A stretch of 64,000 nt of DNA from Lewinellaceae bacterium (GTDB lineage: Bacteria; Bacteroidota; Bacteroidia; Chitinophagales; Saprospiraceae), in the NCBI GenBank assembly GCA_020636005.1, contig JACJYR010000002.1, forward strand, positions 930,001-994,000. Reading direction: 5' to 3'. Within the stretch, counting starts at the first letter, position 1. Each line of letters begins with the position of its first letter. Under the pieces are notes generated by a model that saw only the letters and a program-made list of their open reading frames with translations, had not been told where the DNA came from and did not search any database. A program made the position numbers and the translations under genes. This document shows, piece after piece, positions 54,450-63,807 of the stretch.

Positions 54450-55661
54450 ATGAACCTGCTCCAACAGAAAATGAAGCGGTACACCGCCCCGCAAGAGGCG
54501 AGGGCCGCAGGCGTGTACCCTTATTTCCGGGTCATCGAAAGCGACCAGGACACGGTCGTCAAGATGAACGGCAAGGACGTCCTCATGTTCGGCTCCAACA
54601 GTTACCTGGGGCTGACCAACCACCCAAAGCTCAAGGAGGCCGCCAAACGGGCGGTGGACAAGTACGGCTCCGGCTGTGCGGGTTCCCGCTTCCTCAACGG
54701 CACCCTCGACCTGCACATCGAACTGGAAGAAAAGCTCGCAAAATTTGTGGGCAAGGAAGAAGCCATCGTCTTCAGTACGGGCATGCAGGTGAACCTTGGC
54801 GTGATGTCAGCCATCCTGGGCCGCAAGGATTACATCGTGAGCGACGACAGCAACCATGCCTCCATCGTGGACGGCACGAGGCTGTCCTTCGCCACCACCC
54901 GCAAGTACCGCCACAACGACATGGCCTCGCTCGAAACGGTGCTCCAACGCATTGACAAGGAGCGGGAGCCAGACGCCATCAAGCTCATCGTCATGGACGG
55001 CGTGTTCAGCATGGAAGGCGACGTGGCCCGGCTGCCTGAAATCATCGCACTGGCCAAGCGCTACAACGCCAACGTAATGGTGGACGATGCGCACGGCCTC
55101 GGCGTGATGGGCGAACTGGGAAAGGGGACTTGCAACCACTTCGGGGTTACGGACAATGTGGACCTTATCATGGGCACCTTCTCCAAGTCGCTGGCCACCA
55201 TCGGCGGTTTTATTGCCACCAACCACGACACGGCCAACTTCCTCAAACACCACGCCCGCTCGCTGATTTTCAGTGCCAGCATCGCCCCGGCCAATGCCGC
55301 CGCCGTCATCGCTGCCCTCGAACTCATACAGCATGAGCCGGAGCGCCTCCAAAAGCTGTGGGACAACACCCATTATGCCAAAAGGATGCTCGACGATATG
55401 GGCTTCGACACCGGCCATTCGGAGACGCCCATCATCCCCATCTACGTGCGGGACGTGAACAAGACCTTCCTGCTCACCCGGCAGTTGCAGGACTTGGGCG
55501 TTTTTGTCAACCCCGTCATCACGCCTGCCGTTGCGCCGGAGGATACGCTGATCCGCTTTTCGCTCATGGCAACCCATTCCTTCGAGCAAATAGACGAGGC
55601 AATCGGGAAGCTGGCGACGGTGGCGAGGAAGCTGGAGATTCTGGAGGGGCAGGAGGTGTGA
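54450..55661 (+). CDS. spt: Serine palmitoyltransferase (alpha-oxoamine synthase)
   Basis: 403 residues. It condenses serine and an acyl-CoA to 3-ketosphinganine, the first step of sphingolipid synthesis, using PLP. Landmarks are GVYPYFRVIES, MFGSNSYLGLTNHPKL, GSGCAGSRFLNGTLDLHIELE, SDDSNHASIVDGTRLS, VDDAHGLGVMG and the PLP lysine in IMGTFSKSLATIGG (about residue 246). These match the Bacteroides/Sphingobacterium serine palmitoyltransferases better than KBL or BioF. It is cytosolic or membrane-associated. It starts 48 bases after the Mrr gene and about 1.9 kb after the PAP2 gene. Confidence 0.93.
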   Translation: MNLLQQKMKRYTAPQEARAAGVYPYFRVIESDQDTVVKMNGKDVLMFGSNSYLGLTNHPKLKEAAKRAVDKYGSGCAGSRFLNGTLDLHIELEEKLAKFVGKEEAIVFSTGMQVNLGVMSAILGRKDYIVSDDSNHASIVDGTRLSFATTRKYRHNDMASLETVLQRIDKEREPDAIKLIVMDGVFSMEGDVARLPEIIALAKRYNANVMVDDAHGLGVMGELGKGTCNHFGVTDNVDLIMGTFSKSLATIGGFIATNHDTANFLKHHARSLIFSASIAPANAAAVIAALELIQHEPERLQKLWDNTHYAKRMLDDMGFDTGHSETPIIPIYVRDVNKTFLLTRQLQDLGVFVNPVITPAVAPEDTLIRFSLMATHSFEQIDEAIGKLATVARKLEILEGQEV

Positions 55662-55839
55662 GCAACAGGAAAATGGCAGCCTTGAAACGGGAACGAATAC
55701 CTGAGCATGGTGCAGCGTCACTTGTTCGATTTCGGAAAGTTTCCTGTCTTGCAGGAAGAAAAACACCCAGCTAAATCCAATTACTTTATCCCAGAAAGTA
55801 CGCACATACCGTCAATCTAAAGGACAAATAACTGAGGCC

Positions 55840-56123
55840 AGGATGCTGGGAAGAGAACTGGCTCAGCGAGTCCATCACCGAGCCGGAACTCACTAAGCTG
55901 TCCCCCAACAACGGGCCTTGGTCGAAATACCCCTGGAAACAGGCAGCCCTTCGGGAATGCTGCAGGACAAGCTGGATGGGATAGAAAAGGAAGACTTGGA
56001 ATGAGGGGTAGAAAAAGGCGTTGAAAAAGAAAAACTCAGGACAGTATCAAAGCTTGAAAAAGCGGGGTTCGTGTTGAACTTATCACCAGGGCGACGGAAC
56101 TCCCGGTCAGCAAAATACTGTAA
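55840..56123 (+). pseudogene. Remnant of Rpn/PD-(D/E)XK transposase-like gene
   Basis: The C-terminal tail VELITRATELPVSKIL (ending 56123) is preceded, one base out of frame, by GVEKGVEKEKLRTVSKLEKAGF (from 56002). Further up is a broken piece, EPELTKLSPNNGPW. Joined, this is the typical ending of Rpn-family recombination-promoting nucleases. At least one deletion (GGGTTCGTG for GGGTTCGATG near 56070) and a stop disrupt it. It lies between serine palmitoyltransferase and the fucosidase. Confidence 0.5.
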
Positions 56124-56168
56124 AAAGCTGCAAAGCCAAAAGAATGGCGGTAACGGCGAAAGCAAACC

Positions 56169-57608
56169 ATGACTAAAACAACCAGCCTGCAAAAGTTGCC
56201 TATTTTAGCCTGCCTGTTACTTTTCGGAAGCAGTAGCTTCCACGCCCAAACCCACCCTTACATCCCCGATCACGATCCCCTCGTGCAGCAAAACCTGGCC
56301 GCCTGGCAAGACCTCAAGTTTGGCTTTATGATGCACTGGGGCGCTTACAGCCAATGGGGCGTGGTGGAAAGCTGGAGCCTTTGCTCCGAGGATTGGATTG
56401 GCCGCAATGGCGCTGATTACATGCAATATGTCCAGAAATATGAAGCACTGCCCAAGACATTTAACCCCACCAAATTTAACCCGGAAAAATGGGCCGCAGC
56501 GGCAAAGGAAGCGGGCATGAAATACGTCGTTTTCACCACTAAGCACCACGACGGCTTTTGTATGTTCGACAGCAAATACACGGACTACAAAATTACCGGG
56601 CCGGACTGCCCCTTCCACACCAATCCAAAGGCGGACGTGACGAAGTACATTTTCGATGCCTTCCGGCAACAGGACTTTAAGATCGGCGCTTATTTCTCAA
56701 AACCCGACTGGCACTGCGACGACTATTGGGCGCACGAATGGGCCACGCCCAACCGCTGCAACAACTACGATATACGGCGCTACCCAAAGCGCTGGCAGCA
56801 GTACGAGGATTTCACCTACAACCAGATCGGCGAGCTCATGTCCAAATACGGCAAGGTGGACATCCTCTGGCTCGACGGCGGCTGGGTGCGCCCCGACAGC
56901 ACCATCACAGAGGAAGTGATCTCCTGGGGCTACGACCTGCCGAAATGGGGGCAAGCCATTGACATGCAGCGCATTGCACGAATGGCCCGCCAGCAGCAAC
57001 CCGGCATCCTCATCGTGGACCGCTCGGTGCATGGCCCTTATGAAAACTACCGCACGCCCGAACAGCAGGTGCCGGACAAAACGCTCCCCTACCCCTGGGA
57101 AACCTGCATGACCATGGCCGGCGGCTGGTCTTACTCGTTCAACCCACAATACAAATCCACCCGCCAGCTCGTCCAGACACTGGTGGACATCGTGGCGAAA
57201 GGCGGCAACTTCCTACTCAACGCTGCCCCCGGCCCTGACGGGGAACTGGACGACGAAGCCTACTTGCGATTAAAGGAAATCGGCGAATGGATGGCGCTGA
57301 ACGGCGAGGCTATTTATGGCACCCGGCCCATCGCCCCTTTCAAAGAGGGCAAGGTCTGTTTGACGCAAAAAAAAGATGGGAAAACGCTCTACGCTATTTA
57401 CCTGCCAGACGAGGATGAGCAGGAGATGCCCTCCAAAATCTGGATGTCGTCGCTGGCCTTGCCGAAATATTCGCAGGTGAAGCTGATGGGATCCCAGGAA
57501 GCGCTGCATTGGGAGGCGGTCGGCAAGGGTTTCGTGGTGGACATACCGGAGCAGTTTCGGAAAAAGCCTTATTGTAAATGGGCCTGGGTCCTGGAGATCA
57601 GAGGTTAA
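56169..57608 (+). CDS. Alpha-L-fucosidase (GH29)
   Basis: 479 residues. The signal peptide ends near SSFHAQ (about 26). The GH29 (beta/alpha)8 barrel has KFGFMMHWGAYSQWG, FTTKHHDGFCMFDSKYTDY, FSKPDWH and the nucleophile Asp in DILWLDGGW (about 236). GNFLLNAAPGPDGELD is a hallmark of the family, and a small C-terminal beta domain follows. It removes L-fucose from fucosylated glycans, in the periplasm or outside. There is no SusCD pair or sulfatase nearby, so it is not part of an obvious utilisation locus. Confidence 0.93.
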   Translation: MTKTTSLQKLPILACLLLFGSSSFHAQTHPYIPDHDPLVQQNLAAWQDLKFGFMMHWGAYSQWGVVESWSLCSEDWIGRNGADYMQYVQKYEALPKTFNPTKFNPEKWAAAAKEAGMKYVVFTTKHHDGFCMFDSKYTDYKITGPDCPFHTNPKADVTKYIFDAFRQQDFKIGAYFSKPDWHCDDYWAHEWATPNRCNNYDIRRYPKRWQQYEDFTYNQIGELMSKYGKVDILWLDGGWVRPDSTITEEVISWGYDLPKWGQAIDMQRIARMARQQQPGILIVDRSVHGPYENYRTPEQQVPDKTLPYPWETCMTMAGGWSYSFNPQYKSTRQLVQTLVDIVAKGGNFLLNAAPGPDGELDDEAYLRLKEIGEWMALNGEAIYGTRPIAPFKEGKVCLTQKKDGKTLYAIYLPDEDEQEMPSKIWMSSLALPKYSQVKLMGSQEALHWEAVGKGFVVDIPEQFRKKPYCKWAWVLEIRG

Positions 57609-58202
57609 CCCCATAGGTCGAATTTCCCCCATTTTTGTAAGCAACTTATGAAATGCACCAACAGCGAGGCGCTGTCGGGTTGGCAGTTTTTTTTCACTAA
57701 CGAAAGGGCCAAATCTGTTTCCACCATTTTTTGCCTTTGCTTTTCTCCCTGACGACCAGTTTATCCAGCAATTCCATATTGTCGGCCACCAGCCGGTTTT
57801 GGTGCAAAAGAAAATATTCTTCTGAAATGATACCCAGGTTTTTGTTCCTGGCCAGTTGCTTAAAATCTGCCAACCTGCACGATGCACCAATCTTATCTGG
57901 TCAATTTAAAATTTGTCCGCCGTATCATCCCCGACGATGGCTTTGGTTGAATTGTCCAATGGTGAGCAAATCCCGATTGCAAAAAACCGTCGGGACGGTT
58001 TGATAGGGCAGTTGTTGTGAAGGAATCGTGTAAGTCACCCTTTTACTTTGTTTTTTGAAAGCATGGCACTGGCTTTGCCCCTTGTTCTATCAGACATGAA
58101 ATCATTGGCAAGGTTTCCGTTCGCCGTTGCCCCCCCTGTAAGGGGTTTTATAAGAATACGCCTTGCAACTTATTTTCACTGCGATCCTAAATGAACAGTG
58201 CC
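57609..58202. other. Intergenic region with a gene fragment
   Basis: About 590 bases. Apart from the minus-strand fragment at 57697-57901, I see no coding or RNA feature. Promoter elements for the gene at 58203 are not clear. Confidence 0.35.
57697..57901 (-). pseudogene. C-terminal gene fragment
   Basis: An open minus-strand stretch without a start codon reads GASCRLADFKQLARNKNLGIISEEYFLLHQNRLVADNMELLDKLVVREKSKGKKWWKQIWPFR, then a stop. Its composition is protein-like, but I recognise no family. It is probably the 3' end of a lost gene. Confidence 0.35.
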
Positions 58203-58700
58203 ATGGCAAAACCGATTTCAACGATAGGCCGGGTGATGGGGTTCCTCTCCCTGATGGCCTTTACCTTCCCTTCCGGCAAGCTGCTCTTTTCAGATGCCCA
58301 ATATTGCAACAACCGCTTCGACTATTGCCTCGACTACCCCAATTCCCTTCTGCCCGACCGCTACCTCTCCCCGCAAAGCGACACGCTTTTGCTGAAGTCG
58401 GTGGGCCAGATCGCAGAAGTATCCGTGATGGGAAAGTTGGGTAAAACAGGAAGCACGCCGGAAAGAGTGTTTGAAAAAAACCTCCAATTTATCATTTCAA
58501 AAAACGGAAAGGCAACCGTCATCTCCACCCTTTTTGGGGAAGATTTCTACGAGGCTAATTTCCTGTGCGGCGATTTCACCTACCAACAAAAGGCGGCGTT
58601 TTCTGAAACCCGCTCGGCGCTTTTCACCATCAAAGTGCCGGTGAACCGGCCAGAGCTGATGGTGCGGCTGAAAGCAGATCTTGACTTTATTTATGAATGA
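58203..58700 (+). CDS. Small exported protein, unknown function
   Basis: 165 residues from the ATG at 58203 (58191 is possible). A weak signal (VMGFLSLMAFTFPSGKLLFS) is followed by a beta-rich mature part with two Cys at each end (YCNNRFDYCLDYP, FLCGDFTYQ). VFEKNLQFIISKNGKATVISTLFGEDFYEANF suggests a small stress or host-type secreted domain, not recognised. It is followed by the TTTGA repeat at 58695 and is convergent with porZ. Confidence 0.65.
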   Translation: MAKPISTIGRVMGFLSLMAFTFPSGKLLFSDAQYCNNRFDYCLDYPNSLLPDRYLSPQSDTLLLKSVGQIAEVSVMGKLGKTGSTPERVFEKNLQFIISKNGKATVISTLFGEDFYEANFLCGDFTYQQKAAFSETRSALFTIKVPVNRPELMVRLKADLDFIYE

Positions 58701-58740
58701 TTGTTTGAAGTTGTTGGAGGGGTTTGAAATTGTTTGGATT
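58695..58740. repeat. Phased TTTGA repeat, copy 3
   Basis: GAATGATTGTTTGAAGTTGTTGG and then GGTTTGAAATTGTTTGG. The same opening GAATGATTGTTTGA(A/G)GTTGTT occurs at 43902. It lies at the end of the upstream gene. Confidence 0.6.
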
Positions 58741-58813
58741 GCCTTGCCTGGGCCATCCTTTCCAAAGAAATTCGGAACCCACCGTCCACCGTCGCCCGTC
58801 AGCCTCCCCACTG

Positions 58814-61120
58814 TCAATTCACCACCAACACCTTTGCCACCACCACATCGGGGTTGGAGGAATTGCGGCTGGTAGCAAAAACCAGATAGACGCCCGTGTT
58901 CACTTTCCGGTCGTTGTAGTCCCGCCCGTTCCAGATGGCCTGGCCGCCAAGGGCTTTTGTTTCATAAACCAGTTGGCCGCCCACGTCAGTTATCTTCACG
59001 GTGGCATCTTCTGCAAGGCCTTTTATGGCGATGGGGCCTTCGTAGTCGGAGCGGACCGGGTTGGGGAAAACGAGGGCGTCTGCATGAAAACTACCGCCCT
59101 CGGTCGCCTCGCTCCGATAAGAGATGAGGCCGTTCTGGGTGCCGATATACGCTTCGCCCGTTTCACCGTCAAAGGCAATGTCGTTGATTATGTCATCGAA
59201 GAGGGGGCTGTTCTCTTCGGTAAAATGGGTAATCTGGGTGTTGCCCTCCGGCGACATGACGAAAACGCCGGCCTGGGTACCGAACCATTTCCGGTTGGCG
59301 CCATCCACGGCTACGGACAGCACATTTTGCTCTTCCAGCAGGTTGGCCCCGAAACCATCCACCTCCACGAAAGGCAGGGTGCCGGGGCAGTCGCCGCCGA
59401 GGGGATCGCATTGGAACACAGCGGCCCCGTTGCTGGTAGCGGCCCACACCGCTCCGTCCCGGTCAAGGGCCAGGGCATTCACCACATTGGAGGGCAGCAC
59501 GGAGTTGGACGTGTTGATCACCTTGCACCGGTCGTCGGCAGGGTTGCCGGGATCGCCTTCGTCGAAAACGATGATGCCGGCGTTGTTTTTCTTGAAAGGC
59601 GCCATCCACTTGTAGCCGAGATTGTCCACCAGGATTTTGTAAATACCATCATCGGGTGTGCAGGGCAACTCGTAGTTCTCCCAGGTGCCGTCGCTGCGCA
59701 GCACGACCAGTGGGTTGGGCGCATTGTTGTTGCACATCCAGAGGTTGCCTTCCTGATCGAATGCGAGGCCCAGTACGCGGGTGCGGCTGGCATCAAGGAC
59801 AGCAAAATTCAGCTTTCCATCGGAATTGGTTTCGTTGTACACCTTGATCTCCCTGGTAGCGGGGTCAAATTCCACCAGACCGTCAAGAAAGGCGCCGGTG
59901 TAAATCTTGCCATTGGTCGGGTTGATTTTAATATCTATAAAATCGGACAACTCGATTAGCTGGGGGTAGGATTCGCCGTTATAGGTTGTCCAAATACCGT
60001 CAATGAGGGAATAAAAACCATTCCTGTTGAACAAGGCCCGGTCAGATTGGTCAATACCGCCCGCTGCTACCCAGACCTGGCCGTTTCCTGTTTCGATGTC
60101 GCTGCTACTGATGGTCCGGGGGCTGTTCAATTCTATTTCTTGGCAAAATCCCGTTCCCTTTTCTTCCACCTTGAAGCCGGGATCCAAATCTGCGTACCAG
60201 ATATTGCCCTCCGTATCTTCGATGGCATATTGGGGCACCACCACGCAGCCGCCCCCAGCCAGCCCGATAAGCCCCGTGCCATCGTAGATCAGTGTTTTAC
60301 CATAGCAACTGAAGCCGCAGAAGAACCCCACCAGCAAATGCTCGCCTTCTGCCGTGATAAATTCAATGCTCGATGTGTCCTGGTGGTTGACATACCGGGC
60401 CGTGTCGCCGTCGAAGACATAGAGGCTATCGTTCACGTCCAGGTAAAGGTGGTCATTATAAACGTTGATGGCATTGGAATGATAGGCCTGCGGGAAGCCC
60501 TTTTCACCACCTACCCAGTCCCAGTTGGCAAAGTCATCAATGTTGTAGCCAGCATTGGGATCGGTAGTGTAAAGGCCCTCCGGGGTAGCGATGTAAATAA
60601 GGTCATTGAAAATAGCCACCCCGTTCACCTCTACAGGCGTCTTGACGGTATTGGGGAAAATACCCTGCACGACGTTCAGCGTGATGAGGCCAAAATTGGC
60701 AGCCAGGTAGGCAATAGAGTCATTGGCCATGTAAACCTCGTTGATGGTCTTTTCCCCGATCACGATGTTACTGGCAGGGATATTTGGCAAGGAGGCAATG
60801 CTACCATCCTGGTACAGCAGGTCAATGGCGCTGTTGTCATAAACGATGGCCAGGATGTGGCTGCCACGGTTGTATTTTACCTGTTTGACACCCACCTGGC
60901 TGAGACCCTCTACTTTGGTGAGCCGTTCCAGCGCCCGGTCGGCTTTGTCTATGATCAATACGGCATATTGGGTGGCATAGAACACCTGATCGTCACTTTG
61001 CGTGACGTAAACGCCCCGCTGGAAGGGCAGGTGCGACTTCCATTGGCCGATTTTCAGATCAGTTTGGGAAAACAGGTTGGTGGCGCCGAGCCACCATAGA
61101 ATAGTAAAAAATTTCCGCAT
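58814..61120 (-). CDS. porZ: Type IX secretion system protein PorZ
   Basis: 768 residues from the ATG at 61120 (open to 61174). Signal peptide MRKFFTILWWLGATNLFSQ. Two beta-propeller domains of the two-component-regulator-propeller type follow, with repeated AxxxDxxGxxWxAT-like blades (ALDRDGAVWAATSNGAAVF, AFDGETGEAYIGTQNGLISY). The C-terminal sorting domain (ALVFPNPVRSDYEGPIAIKGLAEDATVKITDVGGQLV ... GVYLVFA) completes it. PorZ is part of the surface attachment complex that delivers A-LPS to T9SS cargo. Its length and layout agree with P. gingivalis PorZ (about 776). Confidence 0.9.
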   Translation of the reverse strand: MRKFFTILWWLGATNLFSQTDLKIGQWKSHLPFQRGVYVTQSDDQVFYATQYAVLIIDKADRALERLTKVEGLSQVGVKQVKYNRGSHILAIVYDNSAIDLLYQDGSIASLPNIPASNIVIGEKTINEVYMANDSIAYLAANFGLITLNVVQGIFPNTVKTPVEVNGVAIFNDLIYIATPEGLYTTDPNAGYNIDDFANWDWVGGEKGFPQAYHSNAINVYNDHLYLDVNDSLYVFDGDTARYVNHQDTSSIEFITAEGEHLLVGFFCGFSCYGKTLIYDGTGLIGLAGGGCVVVPQYAIEDTEGNIWYADLDPGFKVEEKGTGFCQEIELNSPRTISSSDIETGNGQVWVAAGGIDQSDRALFNRNGFYSLIDGIWTTYNGESYPQLIELSDFIDIKINPTNGKIYTGAFLDGLVEFDPATREIKVYNETNSDGKLNFAVLDASRTRVLGLAFDQEGNLWMCNNNAPNPLVVLRSDGTWENYELPCTPDDGIYKILVDNLGYKWMAPFKKNNAGIIVFDEGDPGNPADDRCKVINTSNSVLPSNVVNALALDRDGAVWAATSNGAAVFQCDPLGGDCPGTLPFVEVDGFGANLLEEQNVLSVAVDGANRKWFGTQAGVFVMSPEGNTQITHFTEENSPLFDDIINDIAFDGETGEAYIGTQNGLISYRSEATEGGSFHADALVFPNPVRSDYEGPIAIKGLAEDATVKITDVGGQLVYETKALGGQAIWNGRDYNDRKVNTGVYLVFATSRNSSNPDVVVAKVLVVN

Positions 61121-61503
61121 GGTGAAAAAATGTGATGGCGTAAAAAGTACAGGCGCTGTGTTATACCGAAACACGGATGGTTTTATCTAATAGCCGTTGG
61201 CCAACAGCTAATGACACGGATATCGGGTTAAATTCATTTCCACTTTTCCAGTAGTTTGAAAAACGGGATCATGGCGATTTTCAAAATCAAATCTAACCTG
61301 CTGAAAATCAACGAACATAAAAGATTAACCCGTTATTCGTTATCAGTGGCCAAAAACCAAACGCAATTATCAAATGCACGGATTGTCCCGGTTTTCGGAA
61401 AAACCTAAAAGTGTACAGCAAAAAAAGCAGGTTTTTAAACATGCTTTCAAACAAGCGGCGCAAAGGTATTATTGTTTTTGGGTCAAATTTAAACCCGGAA
61501 TGG
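61121..61503. other. Intergenic region between porZ and nadD
   Basis: 383 bases with no gene; both neighbours are on the minus strand, so it should hold the porZ promoter. A minus-strand frame at 61308-61550 overlaps nadD and has no family features. Confidence 0.4.
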
Positions 61504-62079
61504 TCAGTGCCTGAACAAGTTGCTCCCCTCAAGGTATTCAAACACGGCATCCGGTACCAGGTATTGCACCGATTTTCTGGCCTTCAGGCAGTCCCGGACA
61601 TAGGTGGCAGAGATGTCGAGCAGTGGGGCGTCGAAGTGCCGGATGTTGGGGTACCCGCCAAATTCGCCGGCGTCGTATTGAGGCCTTTTGTAAAGGTAGA
61701 TTTCATAATCCCGCAGCAGCACCTCATAGTTTTTCCACTTGTGGATGGTCGCCAGGTTGTCGCCGCCCATGATCAAAGCAAACTGCTTTTCGGGGTGCTT
61801 TTCTTTCAGGTAGGCCAAAGTGTCAACGGTGTAAGAGGGTTTGGGCAGGCTGAATTCTATATTGGAGGCCCTCAAATGGGGGTTGTTGCCGATAGCCAGT
61901 TGGACGAGGTGCAGGCGATCGTAGTCGTTGGCCAGGGTAGCCTTCTGCTTCAGGGGGTTTTGTGGGCTGACCACCATCCATACCTGGTCCAATTCAGTCT
62001 GGGTGGCCATGTAATTGGCAATGATCAGGTGCCCGGTGTGCACGGGGTTGAATGAGCCAAAGAAAAGACCAATTTTCAT
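61504..62079 (-). CDS. nadD: Nicotinate-nucleotide adenylyltransferase
   Basis: 191 residues, the normal size. It converts nicotinate mononucleotide and ATP to deamido-NAD. GLFFGSFNPVHTGHLIIA carries the nucleotidyltransferase HxGH motif. MVVSPQNPLKQK, FALIMGGDNL and ISATYVRDCLKARKS (the ISSTxxR motif) follow. It is cytosolic. Confidence 0.94.
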   Translation of the reverse strand: MKIGLFFGSFNPVHTGHLIIANYMATQTELDQVWMVVSPQNPLKQKATLANDYDRLHLVQLAIGNNPHLRASNIEFSLPKPSYTVDTLAYLKEKHPEKQFALIMGGDNLATIHKWKNYEVLLRDYEIYLYKRPQYDAGEFGGYPNIRHFDAPLLDISATYVRDCLKARKSVQYLVPDAVFEYLEGSNLFRH

Positions 62080-62506
62080 GCATCAAATTTTTTTGCCGGG
62101 CAGGGGATGGATAGTAAAAAAACCTGCAAGCGGCCAATGGCAGGCTCAAACCCTCCCCGGTGAAGCAATTTACCAGTTACCGGTAATTTGAAAAAATGGT
62201 ATCGCCTGAAAACGTAAGCAATTGACTGCGGGCGTGCTTCATTTAAAACACATCCCGAAAAGGTGCCTGCGGTTATTTGTGCCGCCTAATTTTCAACTGA
62301 CAGAAAATCAACTTGCAAAAAACACCTGTGTACCCTCTTTTTCAATTGCGGTGCGATTTCAGACTTTTTTTTACCTTGCGCCGCTTTACGGTTTGCAAAG
62401 TAAGCACTTATTTTCCCCTTCCGAACTCATCCAAAACACTTTATACTTCATCCGGGCGGCCAACTATTTGTCCGGCAAAGTGATACGAATCATATAACTA
62501 ACATCT
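62080..62506. other. Divergent region between nadD and fabH
   Basis: 427 bases. A TTACCTTGCGCCGCTTT stretch at 62371-62387 resembles the efp promoter core (TTACCTTTGCGCCGCTTT at 63633) but lacks one T. It could be the fabH promoter with a leader of about 120 bases. No gene seen. Confidence 0.4.
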
Positions 62507-63499
62507 ATGACCAACATCCGAGCAGCTATCACCGGCGTTCATGGCTACGTCCCCGACTATGTGCTGACCAACCACGAACTGGCAAAATACGTGGACACGA
62601 ACGACGAGTGGATCGTCTCCCGCACGGGCATCAGCGAGCGCCGCATCCTGAAAGGCGAAGGCAAGGCGACCTCCGACATGGCGGTGGAAGCCATCAAAGG
62701 GCTTTTTGAAAAAACAGGTACCAGGCCGGAAGAGGTGGACTTTGTCGTTTGCGGCACCGTTACCCCGGACATGATGTTCCCCGATACGGCCAACATCATC
62801 GCCGACAAACTGGGCATCAGAAACGCCTTCACCTTCGACGTCGGCGCCGCCTGTTCCGGCTTTTTGTTTTCCCTGGCCACCGGGGAAAAATTCATCGCCT
62901 CCGGTTCCCACAAAAAAGTTTTGGTGGTCGGTGCAGACATGATGTCGGCCATCGTTGACTATCAGGATCGCTCCACCTGCATCATCTTCGGCGACGGGGC
63001 AGGGGCCGTGTTGCTGGAGCCGGCCCGGGACGAAGGCTACGGCATTATTGACTCCATCCTGAAAAGCGACGGCTCCGGTGTGGTGAACCTGCACCAGAAA
63101 GCAGGCGGCTCGCTCAGGCCGGCCAGCCATGCCACCGTGGACGCCCGGGAGCATTTCGTTTACCAAAACGGGCGCCCGGTGTTCAAGGCTGCCGTTTCGG
63201 GCATGGCCTCCGTTGTAAAAGAAATCATCCGGCGCAATGGCCTCACCGCCGACGACATCGCCTGGATAGCCCCTCACCAGGCCAACTTGCGCATCATCGA
63301 ATCGGTGGCCAGCATGACGGACTTCCCCATGGAAAAAATGATGGTGAACATCCAAAAATACGGCAACACCACTGCCGCCACCCTCCCGCTCTGCCTTTGG
63401 GAATGGGAGAACCGGCTCAAGAAGGGCGACTATATCATCCTGACAGCCTTTGGTGGTGGCTACACATGGGGGGCGACCCTGATGAGGTGGGCTTACTGA
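62507..63499 (+). CDS. fabH: 3-oxoacyl-[ACP] synthase III
   Basis: 330 residues. It starts fatty-acid synthesis by condensing acetyl- or branched acyl-CoA with malonyl-ACP. The catalytic triad is visible: Cys in VGAACSGFLF (about 114), His in IAPHQANLRII and Asn in YGNTTAATLPL. WIVSRTGISERRI is typical of the N-terminus. efp follows 308 bases on, as in many Bacteroidota (fabH-efp-accB order). Confidence 0.95.
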   Translation: MTNIRAAITGVHGYVPDYVLTNHELAKYVDTNDEWIVSRTGISERRILKGEGKATSDMAVEAIKGLFEKTGTRPEEVDFVVCGTVTPDMMFPDTANIIADKLGIRNAFTFDVGAACSGFLFSLATGEKFIASGSHKKVLVVGADMMSAIVDYQDRSTCIIFGDGAGAVLLEPARDEGYGIIDSILKSDGSGVVNLHQKAGGSLRPASHATVDAREHFVYQNGRPVFKAAVSGMASVVKEIIRRNGLTADDIAWIAPHQANLRIIESVASMTDFPMEKMMVNIQKYGNTTAATLPLCLWEWENRLKKGDYIILTAFGGGYTWGATLMRWAY

Positions 63500-63518
63500 G
63501 CTAATCCGTCGTTCGACA

Positions 63519-63560
63519 TTATTTGAGTTGTTCGAATTAGTTTGAAATCGAAGATTCACG
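63519..63560. repeat. Phased TTTGA repeat, copy 4
   Basis: The reverse complement reads CGTGAATCTTCGATTTCAAAC and then TAATTCGAACAACTCAAAT, matching the start of the copy at 44119 almost base for base. It lies 20 bases after the fabH stop. Confidence 0.65.
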
Positions 63561-63607
63561 CCATCTGTAGTTGAGCAGTTAAATACCCGAACTCCCTTCA
63601 CTGATAC

Positions 63608-63641
63608 CTTGTAGCACATAATTATAAAAAATTTACCTTTG
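63608..63641 (+). promoter_or_regulatory. Candidate efp promoter
   Basis: TTACCTTTGCGCC contains TACCTTTG (63634-63641), a full TAnnTTTG -7 element. CTTGT at 63608-63612 may serve as the -33 element. The leader to the ATG at 63808 would be about 160 bases. Confidence 0.45.
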
Positions 63642-63807
63642 CGCCGCTTTTTGAAAACCCCTGCCTACCAATTTGAAATTATTAGGAAATTAGAAACCGG
63701 GAAATCAGGAAATTGATGCTCAATGGTTTAATTCCTTGGGTTCCCACTTTCCAATAATGTTTCATAGGCAGGCCTTATTTTTTTACCATTTAAAACTAAA
63801 AATCGCA

